Shown here piece after piece: positions 24,741 to 38,100 of a DNA stretch of 64,000 bases. The notes under the pieces are model-generated. The model saw only the letters and a program-made list of their open reading frames with translations, did no database searches and had not been told where the DNA came from. Source of the DNA: Xiphydria camelus (lineage: Eukaryota; Arthropoda; Insecta; Hymenoptera; Xiphydriidae); assembly GCA_963678675.1 (NCBI GenBank), contig OY783198.1:10860580-10924579 (forward strand). Direction: 5' to 3'. Every line of letters begins with the position of its first letter. Position 1 is the first letter of the stretch. Both the position numbers and the translations under genes were made by a program.

Positions 24741-24958
24741 CGCCGATAAGATGGCGACCACATCCTTTTCGCCACACATTACGGAATAGTGACGCTATCT
24801 GTATTCCAATTGTCGCTCCTGTCAAATAATTTAGGTTAGTGGAACCACTCGTGATTTACAGTCATTTACCTCGTACATACACGAATATTTTTATGTTTTA
24901 CACATCGTAAAAAGACAACATTCGCTTTGCAAGTCGAAAAATTCATATACGAAAAGAG

Positions 24959-27170
24959 ATGTTGCGTTATGAAGGCGTAAGGTACATCTCCGACAAGCAA
25001 ATCGTCGTTCTGGACATCGGCAGTGCGTACACGAAGTAGGTAAATCGGAAACGAATCGCTTATCCGTACGTAACGAAATTATTTTATTCCGTTCAACATC
25101 AGATTCGGTTATGCTGGAGAAGTGACACCACGTGGCATCATAAAAACGGAGATCAAATGTCCCGAAACGAGAGAAATTCGAAAGATTTTCGAATACAAGG
25201 ATACCGACGACTTGTACCAACTTCTCGTGGAATTCGTCCACGCGTTGTTCTTCAGGTAACTTTTCATTTCTCGAGACAACAATGCTCTACATATAATGTA
25301 TATGATATACATGGGACTTCCACGCTACTTCAACCACTGAAGAAATGAATGTACACCCGTGCTCACGGATTCTGTCGCAGGTGACTTTTTAAAATGCAAT
25401 CTTTAAACGTACCAGCTAATGAACGATTATATCTCATACTTTTATTAGCTACAGTGACGCTTGCCCTGGTTAATGAAAGCATAATAATTAATTATTCATC
25501 TTTTGGTATGTTTAAATATGACATTTTGAAAAGTCACCAGCGACAGAATCCGTGAGCACGGGTGTACCTATCACCAAAAGATCAAAAGATCAAGTTATTC
25601 GAGTAGAATAATTCTACCAAATTACAAACCAATCCCCCGTAAATCATTTTTCCCTTTATATTTGAGGGGGTCAGAAGCCAAGGGGTCCAAGTAGAAATAC
25701 AAGTTTTCCGAGATACTCCACATTAAAGTATTCTTGTTCTTTAAAAATACCTGCAATTTTCCTTTGCCTCAAGTGTATAAGGTGTATGAATAGTTCATAC
25801 AGCTTATATATTTGAGGCAAAGAAATTGCAGGTATTTTTAAAGAACAAGAATACTTTAATGTGGAGCATCTCGGAAAACTTGTATTTCTACTTGGACCCC
25901 TTGGCTTCTGACCCCCTCATTTAATGAGTAAAAAGAATATTTTGCACAAAGTTACATTATAAAACTCACTTGATTTTTTAAATGGAAGAGGGTCTGTAAT
26001 TTGATAAAATTGTTGTATTCATAGAACTTGATTTTTATACATATTTTTTCTGAGTGGCTGAAGCAGTCCTATATAATTTTTTTTTCAATATTCACAGACA
26101 CGTAGTGATCAGTCCCAAAGATATAAAAGTCGTGATATTGGAGTCGCTGTTGACGCCAACGCAATTCAGAGATACCCTTGCCAAAGTGATGTTTCGACAC
26201 TTCGAGATTGGCTCTTTAATGATACTGCCATCCCACTTGGTGACGATAAGTACGCTCGGCACGGATACGGTGTTGGTCCTGGATGTCGGTTATCGAGAGG
26301 CCACTGTTATTCCTGTTTTTAAGGGTGTCTCGATACTGAAAGCATGGCAGGCTCTTCCACTGGCTGGCCAAGCGGTGCACGAGTAAGTCGGATTGTCTTA
26401 ACGACCTTCGGGATGTGCAGTTCTTGGTGGAATTAGCTGACGACACGGATCCTTCCCTTTCAGATGCATCAAAAAAGACTTGAAAGAAGAGATACCAGAT
26501 CTGGATATATCGGAAAACACGATCGAGGACATAAAAGTAAGAACGTGTTTCGTAACGACGTTAAAACGCTCTAGCAAATTAGGAACGGAAAGCGCTCCCG
26601 CTCCGCCGCCGTCTGTTAGCTATCCCGGAATAAGAACTATTAACATTCCTGGACGCGCCAGAGAAAGAGCATTCGAGGTCCTCTGGGAGCGGGACAATGA
26701 TAATCTCAGTATACCCACGATGATCTTGGATGCGATAGTAAAGGTATTCGATTACATGATTTATCGCACTGTTTCCCTACCAAATCTTTCTAAATATCGC
26801 GATCGTCACAATAATTGATATTCTTTCGATACAGTGTCCGATAGACACGAGACGTCTCTTGGCTGAAAATATCCTACTTATCGGCGGCACGACGATGGCC
26901 ACGGGTTTCGCGGCTCGTCTCAACTCCGAGCTGCTGGTTTTGCTGAAGAGTGACTTGTATTCGGAGAAGCTGAAAATAAGTACAGTCAAGTTTCACACGG
27001 CGCCCAGCAAGGCAAATTATACCGCGTGGCTCGGCGGCGCGATATTCGGCATCGCGGATCTGCCCGCGCGGTACCTCACGAAAGAGAATTACTTGAAATT
27101 CAATAGAGTGCCTGATTGGGCTAGTCTGATCGATAATCAGAAAGATGATTTCATGAAGTATAGCATTTAA
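24959..27170 (+). CDS. Arp10: Actin-related protein 10, dynactin pointed-end subunit
   Basis: Five exons, 24959-25035, 25103-25255, 26098-26382, 26464-26743 and 26835-27170, give 376 aa with every phase matching. The actin fold begins with the phosphate-1 strand VVLDIGSAYTKFGYAGE, which is restored only by using the donor inside GAAGTAGGT. A second nucleotide-site strand reads TVLVLDVGYRE, and the adenosine-site strand is LLIGGTTMATGF. The C-terminus WLGGAIFG matches the actin W-I-G-G-S segment. Arp10/Arp11 caps the pointed end of the Arp1 filament in dynactin, the dynein cofactor. Intron 2 contains two palindromic MITEs. The 5' leader may include the hammerhead at 24671. It is convergent with eIF3F. 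Confidence 0.93.
25351..25566. mobile_element. Palindromic MITE, family A copy 2
   Basis: This has the same termini and size as 24299-24516, in intron 2 of Arp10. The arms start GTACACCCGTGCTCACGG and are about 75 bp long. Arms within a copy are more alike than the centres of the two copies. Confidence 0.85.
25664..25918. mobile_element. Palindromic MITE in Arp10 intron 2
   Basis: Arms of about 115 bp (25664-25778 and 25802-25918) are near-perfect inverted repeats beginning TGAGGGGGTCAGAAGCC, around a short spacer. It would fold into one long hairpin. It is unrelated in sequence to the adjacent family A MITE. Confidence 0.85.
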
Positions 27171-28051
27171 TTTTGTGTACGTTCTACTATTCATTAATCG
27201 AGGAGTCGTAATGATGCCTTTTTTTTTCAAAAAAGAACTCGTCGAGTAACGGATCATTTTGCGAACAGTCGCGAAGCTATGTCGTGCCTAATGGCATTCG
27301 TTAAGACTAGTTTTTTACGTCGCATTGAAAATTGCGTATTAACGACGATAATGTGAAGTATTTATATAAATTATTTTGTATCTTTAATAGTCACAACAAA
27401 AAACCGATTTATGTGTAATTAATAGGCTGAATAGCAAACACTGGCACGAAAGTAAATAGGTAGCCTTTTGCGTGATTCCTTTCAATCCGGTTTATTATAA
27501 TCTGACTGTGTTGATGATGTAAAGTTCCGTTTATGCGATCTACAAAAATGCGTCAAATATCTGGCAGACTATAGAAATTAAAAAGTCAGTCGATACCTTC
27601 TGAGGTTAATCTCTCGCGGCGAATATTTTAAACCACTAGCCGAATAATATACTAATTTGAAGAGAATGTAATATTTAAACGTAAATATTAATACTATTAT
27701 AAAATTTACGTGAATATCTGCTTAGAAGATTTATGTCGTATTGTATCTCCCATTTTCTTTACTTACACTTTATTTCCACAATGGTATATCGATAAAGATA
27801 TACATACACACTGTGAGTTACTGTGAATGGAATTTTCAAAACAGCTGATCGTCTCAATTCTCTTTCCGAAGCAAACGATACTACGAGTCGCAGCACCAAG
27901 TGCCACGACGATCATAGTTAAAAGAAAGAGTGAAAGTGACCTCGCAATTTTGCGAGATGTGTAATTCAGGCGTATATTAATTTGAAACAGTGCCACGACA
28001 CGTTTCCATTTCGACATCGTTCTCTCGCCAACATTATTGGAATCGCAGAAA
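27171..28051. other. Convergent 3' region of Arp10 and eIF3F
   Basis: This is AT-rich sequence without a gene. On the minus strand an AATAAA at 27769-27774 is the likely eIF3F polyadenylation signal. No repeat is evident. Confidence 0.45.
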
Positions 28052-30358
28052 TTATAAGGTCGTTAAGAGCGTAAGCTTTTCATTAAGTTGCAGCTGGGTT
28101 TTGATCAATTGAGAAAGTCCAACGACCATCAGAAGATCGTTAACGTTACTGTTGAACATCTCATCGAATTGATCGGCTGACATCTTCGGCACCGAATGAA
28201 CCATGTCCAGAAGAGCTCTTCCCACCTGTCGCAAAAAACGGCAATAAGATCCTCCGATATTTAACGAAGCGGTGGAATCATTTAAAATGACAGGAGAAGA
28301 TCGTACTTGATTGTCAGGAGGCTGCTTTCCCGCTATAACATCGTCCACGTACGCGAGCACTTGCTCTAGCATAGAAGCCAGCTTCTCGCTGGCTTCCGCG
28401 ATTTGTGCGAGATCCATCATCGGTTCTACCGCTCCGCCTGGTTTGGCGACGCCGGGCACCGTGACGTGCGCTTGCGATTGAGTTTTCATGCAGAGTTGCA
28501 GTCCGACAATTTCGGGCTCGTAACACGTAATCTGTTAAAGCGCAAATTTTATACCATGAGAATTATAAATGTATCAGCGATGTGGTTCACGTTTTCACGG
28601 AGGATCGTGCCTGTATTCGAGACTGTAATTTACGTTATCTTTCTACGTAAGAAATCAATTTCCCGAGATTCGTTAAAATCCTTACAAGATATTGAAGGAT
28701 CGAAGGATGCGACGATTTGCTTTACAATATTAAATCGCACCTGAACTTTTGACGGTGTAAACATGCAACCTTGCTTGCCGTTTGGAACACCTAATTGTAC
28801 GCAAACGTAGGCTCTTATCCCCATCCTTGGTGTGTGCGCCAATGTCGTGTCGAGGGTGAGATGAACCGGATTATTGCACTCTCGCGCGTAATATTCATGA
28901 ATAACCGATGAATGATTGGTCACCTAGAACGAATTAATTTATACTATACAGGCAAAAAATAATGCAGGTAAATATCGTTTTACGAATTTTGGCTAAGTTT
29001 CCATCGGATGACTAAATGCATTAACTATATTTAGAAATGCTGATATTAGTAAATGCCGCGATAGAAACGGATTTATATCTCCAAATACTGCATTTGTCTG
29101 TATTTATATCTGATCGAAATGCTCTCTAAATGTACATATAGTAATGTCAATCTTTATAAATACAGCATTTAGTGCCAGGTGGAAATGTAGTTTTTTTTTG
29201 GATACGTTTTGAAGTGTTTCAATAATGATTACGCGCGCGTTTCCATCAGATGGCTAAATGCTGTATTTAGGAATGCTGGTATTTGTAAAACCATAATGGA
29301 AATGGAATTATATGTTTAAATACTGCATTTGCCTGCATTTATGTTCAATGGAAAAGCTCTCTAAGCGTACACTTAGTGATATCGATACTCATAAGTGCAG
29401 CATTTAGCATCTGATGGAAACAATCAATGTTAAGAATAAAGTTTGATTTTACTGTTTTTATCACGATTGGCTTAAATAATTTAACCGTAAGCTAGTAATG
29501 AATTACAATCTTGTAGAGAATTCAAGAATTAAATGCCATCCAAAAGCTGAATAAAAACAACTGCTAAAAAAGCTAGACGCTTGAAAGCGTGATATTGAAA
29601 TATCACCTGACGGTTGTATCACGCTTCTGGACCTATAACTCAGTCATAACCACAAGAGATCTCGCAAAATGTGTGCAAAGCAAAGAAACACTCTAAAGCC
29701 TCTTTGATTGGTCCCTCAAATTTAAGAAATAAGAAAATTAAAAATGGGCGCGCCAACCTCTCTGCCGGTTGCCCACCAGCCCACAATGTTTTCTTGGGCA
29801 TTGACTCTATGATTCAGGTCATACAGATCCATGGCGTAGTTCAATTCAGCTTCAACCTGATCGGCAGTCTCTTTGTGCGGAACGCAAAAACAGTTGGTGA
29901 CTTCGACGACTCCCTTCTCAGCGGTTCCTTTGTCAATCGAGAACGAAAAGATTAAATATATACACTGGATCTTTACAGTTATACTTAGATCCTGCTTTAC
30001 ATTTTTATCTTAGGAAGGAATTGCGCGACAAATAAAACGCGGGACAATCGACGAATTTGGTTTTGAACCGCTCAATTTACTCGTATATCGGACATTAGGA
30101 ATAACTTTAATTTGCGTTTTTTCTTTCGTTTATTCGATCGAGCTACGCGACATGTGGATGTCGTGCTGCTCTCGTGTCGGCGTATGGGGAAGTGCGTGCG
30201 TTGGCCATCTGTGCCGATTTAAAGTTAGCGAAGAATTATTGTGTCTTACCGAGTAACGTTCCGATAACACGTTGAGAATCTGCATTTCGGCGCTCATACG
30301 CGTCCACTATTTGAAATAATACAACGGGGTGTACCTTCACGGTGAGGTTAAGCGCCAT
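28052..30358 (-). CDS. eIF3f: Translation initiation factor eIF3 subunit F
   Basis: Five exons, 30358-30250, 29927-29758, 28923-28741, 28531-28307 and 28225-28052, give 286 aa. Residues 1 to about 130 form the MPN domain: [18 protein letters not shown], then [18 protein letters not shown] and VGWWATG. The JAMM zinc-ligand set is not complete, as in other non-catalytic eIF3F proteins. The C-terminal helices include the family signature [19 protein letters not shown]. Exon 2 was joined at ACAAAG because only that acceptor keeps both phase and the family spacing. eIF3F is part of the eIF3 octamer core that recruits mRNA to the 40S subunit. Intron 2 carries two related MITEs. Confidence 0.94.
28997..29187. 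mobile_element. Palindromic MITE, GTTTCCATC family, copy 1
   Basis: Ends read GTTTCCATCGGATGACTAAATGC with the inverted partner CATTTAGTGCCAGGTGGAAAT in eIF3F intron 2. A more intact relative lies 50 bp away at 29239-29421 in the same orientation. Confidence 0.75.
29239..29421. mobile_element. Palindromic MITE, GTTTCCATC family, copy 2
   Basis: Terminal inverted repeats GTTTCCATCAGATG and CATCTGATGGAAAC are perfect over 14 nt. The interior is itself a degenerate palindrome. It shares blocks such as CTAAATGC and TACTGCATTTG with copy 1. Confidence 0.8.
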
Positions 30359-30449
30359 GTTCGCCCTGTCAACGAGATAAGTGAGCAACACGAAACACGA
30401 AGAGAACGGAGATGCGGTTCTGTTGAGTGAAACGATACGCGGCATATAG

Positions 30450-30662
30450 GTAGGCTAGGCAAGTATCTCTAGTGGCGCCACGAGGTGGTCGCAGTTCGTA
30501 ACTTTGGGGTGATAAGTGACCAATCAGGATCAAGTATTCCGTTGTGGTGGGATACAGACAACGGAATACTTGATCCTGATTGGTCACTTATCACCCCAAA
30601 GTTTCGTGGACTCTCCACGAGGTCGCGCGCGCGTCAATAATTTGAGATACTTGCCTAGCCTA
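30450..30662. mobile_element. Palindromic MITE with mosaic core, copy 1
   Basis: The outer repeats TAGGCTAGGCAAGTATCTC enclose a second inverted repeat (30511-30597). That inner repeat contains AATCAGGATCAAGTATTCCG and its complement around a 20-nt loop. The same inner core occurs at 48740-48800 and 49353-49432 with different outer sequence. It lies just upstream of the eIF3F start. Confidence 0.8.
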
Positions 30663-32193
30663 TAGTTTATAGTTTTCTCTCTTCGCTCTTTTACTCAGAA
30701 AATGCAAGTTTAAATTTAAAATTGACGCACGCGGGTCTCTAATCGCGAGAATCTCAACGGTATCCAATAATATCAACCAAAGAAGTCATCTACCATTGCA
30801 TTGTCTTCTATAAGTAACATTTAAATTTATCTAGGTAGACATTATACCTTTCTTCAATTCGCGTGATTGCAGAGTTTTCAGGAGCAGAAGTGATACATCC
30901 GTCGTACGATGTAGAATATGAAAAAATTTTAGATTTGCATTGATACACTTTTGTAAGATACCTCGGCATTAGACATCAAGTCGTACAACGCTCTTTGTAT
31001 ACTTTTTAGATAGGGTCGCGTATATTTAAAAAAACGATAACATTGTACATCTCTATGTAATCTCAGAGTAATGTCACCGCGTGATAAATCTTAAGTTGTA
31101 GCGATTTAAAAGTTTATAGATTTTAGAATATATTTTGTCCGATACGAGATTTGGATCAAATGGTGCAATTTTACGTTGTAATTACTATTATTGTGTGACG
31201 ACCCTTATAGTTTTTTGAGACTGAACACATTCTTGTTGGTGAGATATCGAATGTTTGGACGTGTTTTGTACCTGATGCTTTTATCGACGACTCGAAAATA
31301 AAAGTTATTGTTACGAAAATATAAATATATTGTTATAGATATCTTTTATTTACCGGGCACGTATTTTCTTTGGATTTCTGATTCTTGGTAATACGTCAAT
31401 GTCATCATCAGATGATGATTAAAAAACTGGTACATCAATCAACTATTTTAAAATTAATAACAATTTACCACAACGATCAGGTTATGATTATGTCATGAAA
31501 GAATAAAGACGTCAAAAACAAAAAGTTAGGTTATACTGAGAATAACAACTCCGAATTTCATTTATCGCGCCGGAACAGCTGTCAAAACGACCAAATGTCA
31601 TGCGCAGTACGTACTTCTTACTACCAACCTAAAAATAATTTTAGATGGCCAACGCTTATACCTGGAATAGTTATCCCAGGCAAACTTGGAGCTGGTAAAA
31701 CGCCTTTATACCAGGTATAAAGAAGAGAGAGAGAGAGAGAGAGAGTATAAATTTATCCTCGGTATACTTATTCTAGGTATAACTTGGCTTTGGTAAAACT
31801 GGCCCTAAGATGAATTGGAACACAGCCTTAGGTTCATTTTCTAAGGCCCGGTTCCACAACTCGGGCTTAACTCTTAAACGGAGTTTAAATCATCCGTCCA
31901 ACCAATGAGCGTCCGAGAATGAGGATTTAAACCGAGTTTATCTAGATAAGCCCGAATTGTGGAACTGGCCCTAAATACGTTGGTGCAACCGGGGCTGACT
32001 GTGACGCGTGCAAGCAGTGATTTCGGGCCGTGTCCAACCATGTCTGCAAAGAGGTCAAAAACCATTTTGTATTGAGAAACAAGTGTAGAGAAGCGTATAA
32101 AGCATGATACAAATCTTTATTGAACGTTTGATACGTATTAATTTGATAGGCTTGATAAATTTTGCATCGATAAACGTAAAATAAGACAGTGGA
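30663..32193. other. Gene-free stretch between eIF3F and NXF1
   Basis: No coding exon is recognised. It holds an AG microsatellite at about 31721-31744, apparently inside a decayed palindromic element (31650-31805), and a short MITE at 31842-31974. The rest is AT-rich and probably includes the NXF1 promoter. Confidence 0.45.
31842..31974. mobile_element. Short MITE, GGCCCGGTTCCACAA ends
   Basis: Terminal inverted repeats of about 30 bp (GGCCCGGTTCCACAACTCGG and its near complement) are flanked by TAA on both sides. A TAA target site fits PIF/Harbinger-type mobilisation. Confidence 0.7.
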
Positions 32194-35100
32194 ATGCCGC
32201 AGAAACTGGGAAGAGGACATGGAAAGCGAAGTGGCAGAGTACCTCATAAACGAGACAATGCAGATAAGAAACAGTTTTTCGGTAGGTTTGAAATGATTTT
32301 GACCGTTCCAAAATTTTATATTACTATCGTAAAACCTTAACTTAAAAATTTAACTTAACCTAACATATTTCTAACCTCACTTAACAATTACACGACGCAC
32401 GTAGTAGCCTTTATTAACATGACCACTCGCTTAACCCGAACAAAATTGAATTCATCGGTTAAATCTCGAATAACACGACTTCTTAACACATTCACCCGGT
32501 TACAGTGATTCCACAGCGACTCACCTTTGGTGATATGACTATTGAATCGACTACGGTTGAACGGTATGAGTAGTTCTTGTTTTGCCATGAAGGACTGATC
32601 AAATTCAGCCTCCATTGCAAAACGATAAGATTCGCTCGAATCTTCATGTATGGATATGAATTCCAATAAAGTTTCTTCACTTAAAGTGTATAGGTCATAA
32701 TTGAAGAGTGTAATTAAATAACGTTCTAAGTGCCAAAATGTAAAAGTATTAGATATAATTTTTAATGTAGTCTCAGTGCCATGCCCACATTAACTCTTAT
32801 AACGTTCTAAGTGTAATAATACAATTTAATAGTAACGCTACTCTCTAAAAAGATGGCATGTGTTCCAAGTCTGGCAGTGAATTTCGCGAATAATGGTCTA
32901 AGTGCCAAACACGTTGTCTCTACACTTATTCACATAACAGCGTTGTGACCGCGACTTTGCACAGATAGAAAAACGCAAAAAAGTATGTAAGTGCATGGTC
33001 CCAAAAGACTTAGTGTGCAAGATGATGATCGCAAATGCAAGGCAAATTCAATCATTCGTGGTAACCATGATGGAAAAAGAAGACTTTTATGGTTTTAAGA
33101 GAGCTTGTGACACTTACTTGAACACACAGAAAGTTAACATCAGCAAGATCCAATGGGTAAAAATAGAAAAAGAAAATCCTGGGAAAATTCGTGTACGAGA
33201 AACCTTAAATGAAATGGAAGACTGGAAAGTTGTCAACGTTTTGAAAAAAAGGAGTCACTCTAGATCGCTTAAGGCCAGGGCCTGGTTTAGACGGCCGAAA
33301 ATCAGCGGTTTTTAGGGAGCGTTTTTAGGGAGGGTTTTTAGGGAGGAAGGAGATAACTGATCGAAACACGGTTTTGGGGATATTATTTTATATATTTTAA
33401 CTTCAAAAAAAAAATTTTAGTGACCAGCTACAACGCATTATAGACTAAGTTATAGGCAGATTCGTAGAGCGCCTCGGCGTTGGAGTTCCTCGATGGCGTA
33501 CACGCTAGCGCCCCCTATTTTCATATAAAATGAAAAAATGATTTAAATTATTATTTTTCATGTTTTTATCTACCATGTGAACTAAAAAAAGCTATAAAAA
33601 GTTTAAAATTCTGAATGCCTTGAAGTGCCGAAGGAAAAAGCTACTTTTTGAAAAAGTAGCTTTTTCCTTCGGCACTTCAAGGCATTCAGAATTTTAAACT
33701 TTTTATAGCTTTTTTTAGTTCACATGGTAGATAAAAACATGAAAAATAATAATTTAAATCATTTTTTCATTTTATATGAAAATAGGGGGCGCTAGCGTGT
33801 ACGCCATCGAGGAACTCCAACGCCGAGGCGCTCTACGAATCTGCCTATAACTTAGTCTATAATGCGTTGTAGCTGGTCACTAAAATTTTTTTCAAAAAGT
33901 AGCTTTTTCCTTCGGCACTTCAAGGCATTCAGAATTTTAAACTTTTTATAGCTTTTTTTAGTTCACATGGTAGATAAAAACATGAAAAATAATAATTTAA
34001 ATCATTTTTTCATTTTATATGAAAATAGGGGGCGCTAGCGTGTACGCCATCGAGGAACTCCAACGCCGAGGCGCTCTACGAATCTGCCTATAACTTAGTC
34101 TATAATGCGTTGTAGCTGGTCACTAAAATTTTTTTTTTGAAGTTAAAATATATAAAATAATATCCCCAAAACCGTGTTTCGATCAGTTATCTCCTTCCTC
34201 CCTAAAAACCCTCCCTAAAAACCGCTGATTTTCGGCCGTCTAAACCAGGCCCTGGCCTTAAAAAAAATTAATCTTCCACACCTTCCTACAGTTTCCCGAA
34301 TATCTGAGGAAAAGAAGCAAAATATATGTGAAATGTTTAACTACTTACCCAAACTTGAACATAAAACTTTTTTTTCAGAACCTGATAAATACTACTTAAA
34401 CTACATGGCACTTAGAACATTATTACTGTTACTTACTGATGGACTTAGAACGTTCTTAATATTTAGTTTTGATTTTTCTTTAACTTTTTAATTTGAACAT
34501 ATTTCTTTTGTTTATTGTAAATTTTCAGTATTCTTGTCCATAAAGTAGAAGACCAAAAAGTATATTTTATTTTATGTTAAAAAATAAAAGCAGTGTTACT
34601 TTAAATTTAAATATCCCGGGTTCCACTTTTTGGCACTTAGACCATAATTGAATTACACTCTTCAATTATTGTTGCTGGGTATACATCTAATTTTTTAGTC
34701 TTTCTGAGCTCATATCGATGGAGGTTCACTTTAACTGTTCAAGAAGCACATGCCGCAAGTTTCAACATTTCCCTCGTAAACTTCACCTATTGTTCTTTCA
34801 GATCATGACGATAGAGTACCTCGTGGCAACAGAGGCTCTCGGCCACGAGTATCTTTCAAAACTGCGCGCGATGGTAGAATCGGTCGAAATAGGAATCTGC
34901 AACTTGCTTTCAAACTTCACACGGATGACGATGTGGACATGTCGTCGGACTTTGATTCCAGAAGGATTCAATTCAGAGGTGGTGGAGTTCGAAGAGCGAT
35001 CAGGTATGTAATTTAATGATAGTCAGAATATTTTTGACCTTAGAAATATAGGCTGTACATTTTTTCGATGTTAGAGGCGGAAGGAACAGCCCTGCTCCAT

Positions 35101-38100
35101 CGAGGGCTGACGAAGGGGCCTGGCGAGGCGTTCATCGGAGACTATTAAAGGAAGGTGCGGACGGTTGGTTCAAAATAATTATTCCATATGGACAGAAATA
35201 TGGGCAGGATTTCATCTTGAAAAGTTTGATGGCTTGTATTGCTCCAGAGGTGTTTGTTCCTGTTATGGTATGTAACAGAGAGACTAAGAGTCTTTGGAAA
35301 TATTTAAGTAGAAAAATTGCAGGGCTGAGAGATCACTTTGTCTTGTCAAACTCGCTTCTTTTCACCACCTTGAAAAAATTATCTATATTTGCTACTTGTT
35401 TAAGCAGCTTAGAAAATAACGCTTATTGAAACAATAAAGACATTGGGGATTCATTTTTTATTCTAACGATAATGGTAAAGACTATTGTCATTGTTATATG
35501 GTTGCGTCGACGTCGACCTTTCAAAATTTGGAAGAGCACCAACGAAAGGTAGAGTTTCAATTAATTATGTACAGAAAAGTGAGGTAGACAAAGTACAAGA
35601 AACTACAGAGAAACGAGAGCCGTATAATTTATGCGATAGCTAAACATTTGAAAAGGAAAACCAGTCTGTAATTTACGTATGCTTGCAAAATATTTGTCAT
35701 TAATAATCAAATAATCATTCAATTTCTCGAGGAATAAAATTTTCCTTGATGCGAGTATATCGTATTCAGATATTGCTAAAGTATAATAATTAATATGACA
35801 ATAAATAAAATTCCTATTGCTCAGTCACGGTCCGAATCGCTCTCAGCTCTGGAATCATCTTTAGCGGAAAGAGAACGATGATTTGCTCGTATGTAGATTC
35901 AAAAGAAACGCTATAAATTGGTACGATTATTTCTGGAATCAGTACACGATCGAAGATAATGCGGCGGTCTTCTACGTCGACGATTACAAATTGGCGAATA
36001 AATTGTTGTCGTGCGACCGAAAAGTAACGACGGACGAAGGCTTCAAGATGGCTGTGAAAGTTAAATCCGGCTCCCCCAAGGTCGAAGTGAACGAGGAGCT
36101 GAAGGGGAAGATCAAAGCAACTTTAGCCAAAAGATTTATACAAGAGACGAATGCTCTTGATCTCTCGCAATTTCATAAGGACCCTGGTAAGTGTCGTTAA
36201 ATTTTACACCTCAAGATTGCACCGTGTCGCTGATGTAATTCAGGGTGGCCGCTCATCGCGAAATTGGGAAAACCAGGAATTACAGCGGTGATAGTGGATC
36301 ACTTTTTTCACTTTTTGTCATTTATTTCATTTAAATCACTTTGTTTTTACTCAATTACCTGAGCCATCTAGAAAATTGTTCATAACGCTATTGATTATGT
36401 TCAGTGCTTACCAAAATTTATCAAATACTTATTATTATAGTTTGATAGTACGTGATTGTTCTTGTATTTATTATTATCATCAGAGAGAACTCTCAATGCT
36501 ATTCTTATTTCTAAAAGTGTTATGAAAATGTACAATAAGAAGGCTAATCTTGTACCAATCACAAAAATGTTTATCGAGATGGTAAATGCTTCCTGCAATA
36601 AATATCAGGAATATTTAGAAGCGGAGAAGAAGAGAAAATATAATGTTGCTTAGAGGGAAAAGGTGGGAAAGAAAGTTGAAGAAGAAAATTAAAAAGGATT
36701 GAGAAAAAGAAAAACTGAAATATAAATGAAAATGCGATTAACCTTTTCGCTCATGGTGACCACAAATGTGGACACGTGGATTAATGTATATATATAAGGT
36801 CATAAATTAGAATTTTTTGACCGTTTGTTCACAAGAAGTACATTCGTGGACATTGTAACGAACGTGTAAGGCATATATCGCCATAAAAATTAAATTTATA
36901 AATGAACTAATAAAATTAAATTTATGCAAAAAAAATTTTTTTTATTACAAACAATTAAAATTTAAAGCATCGAAGAGCTGGAATATACATTATCAATTGT
37001 ATGGCTGTAAAAATAAAAATTCGTGAGTGAAAGGGTTAAAATAAGAATTTGAAAGAAGAAGCATTGACCATCTTAATTTTGTGAGCTCGCGTACGTCATC
37101 GTCAGTAGTGTTCTGTTGTTTACTTGTGAGACTATAGGTACATTCTATAATACGGAAATTGTTAAGTAGGTATTAGATGATTATACTTAATATTACTAAA
37201 AAGTAATTAAGTTTCGTTCAAAAATTCTTTTATGTTTCATTTTCTTATGTTCCAATAACTGATATCTTCTTTTTTTTTGAATTACATTTCTTTTTTGTAA
37301 TACATTCTGCGAGTATTGTACCTAGTAATAAAACGCCGGGAAATTTGGAATTTTCGACTGGGAAAACCAGCTATTATCTGGAAATTTCTGTTCCGCTTTT
37401 AAGTGATCGCCCTATAACAGTTTCTTCAATGTTCCTAAAACTATACGATCGAATCGTTTGGTCGAAATTATGTCCTACGGTTCATTAATGTTTCAGATTT
37501 ATGTCGAGATACTTTTTGCCCTCTGTCCCGGACCACTGTTCTACTCGAAGTTCTCGACATCATTGGCGAACACACGCCTAATTTAAAAGCTCTAAATTTG
37601 GACAGCAACAAATTGCGCGTACTGGACAGATTTGGTACTGTCGCGTGTCGAAAGTTACCCGCGCTTAAGATTCTTTATATCGGAGATAACAAGGTGAGAA
37701 GTTTTATTATTTAGTTGTCATTAATATATTGGATTCTCTCGATATATAAAAATCATATTAATCGGTCGATCGTACTTCTAATTTCGATCTTTTTCTTCCA
37801 ATACAGATACAGGAACTGAGAGAGTTAAATTCCCTGAAAGGCCTTAAGCTCGAAGAATTACGGCTCGCGGGGAATCCTCTGTGTAACAAATATACAAACC
37901 GGCAGGACGACTACGTTCAGTGAGTATTTCAGTGATATATTGGCATGTTTTCAATTTCCCTAATTACGCATTTAATCGTGTCGTCGGAGTGTGTGGTGAC
38001 TGGATATTATCTTTTCGTTCCAGATATTTGGATAGTCCTAATGTACGATAACAGGAATAGCGAGTTAAAGTTTTTGGAGAATTAGTTATTTATCATGATA

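Noticed and set aside
25021..25040. Apparent in-frame stop after the first Arp10 exon (AAG TAG)
   Set aside because: The donor lies two bases earlier, inside GAAGTAGGT; using it restores the actin phosphate-1 motif without a stop.
35865..35942. Possible upstream extension of NXF1 exon 4
   Set aside because: It keeps phase but inserts about 26 residues into an RRM strand; the acceptor at 35943 gives the expected alignment.
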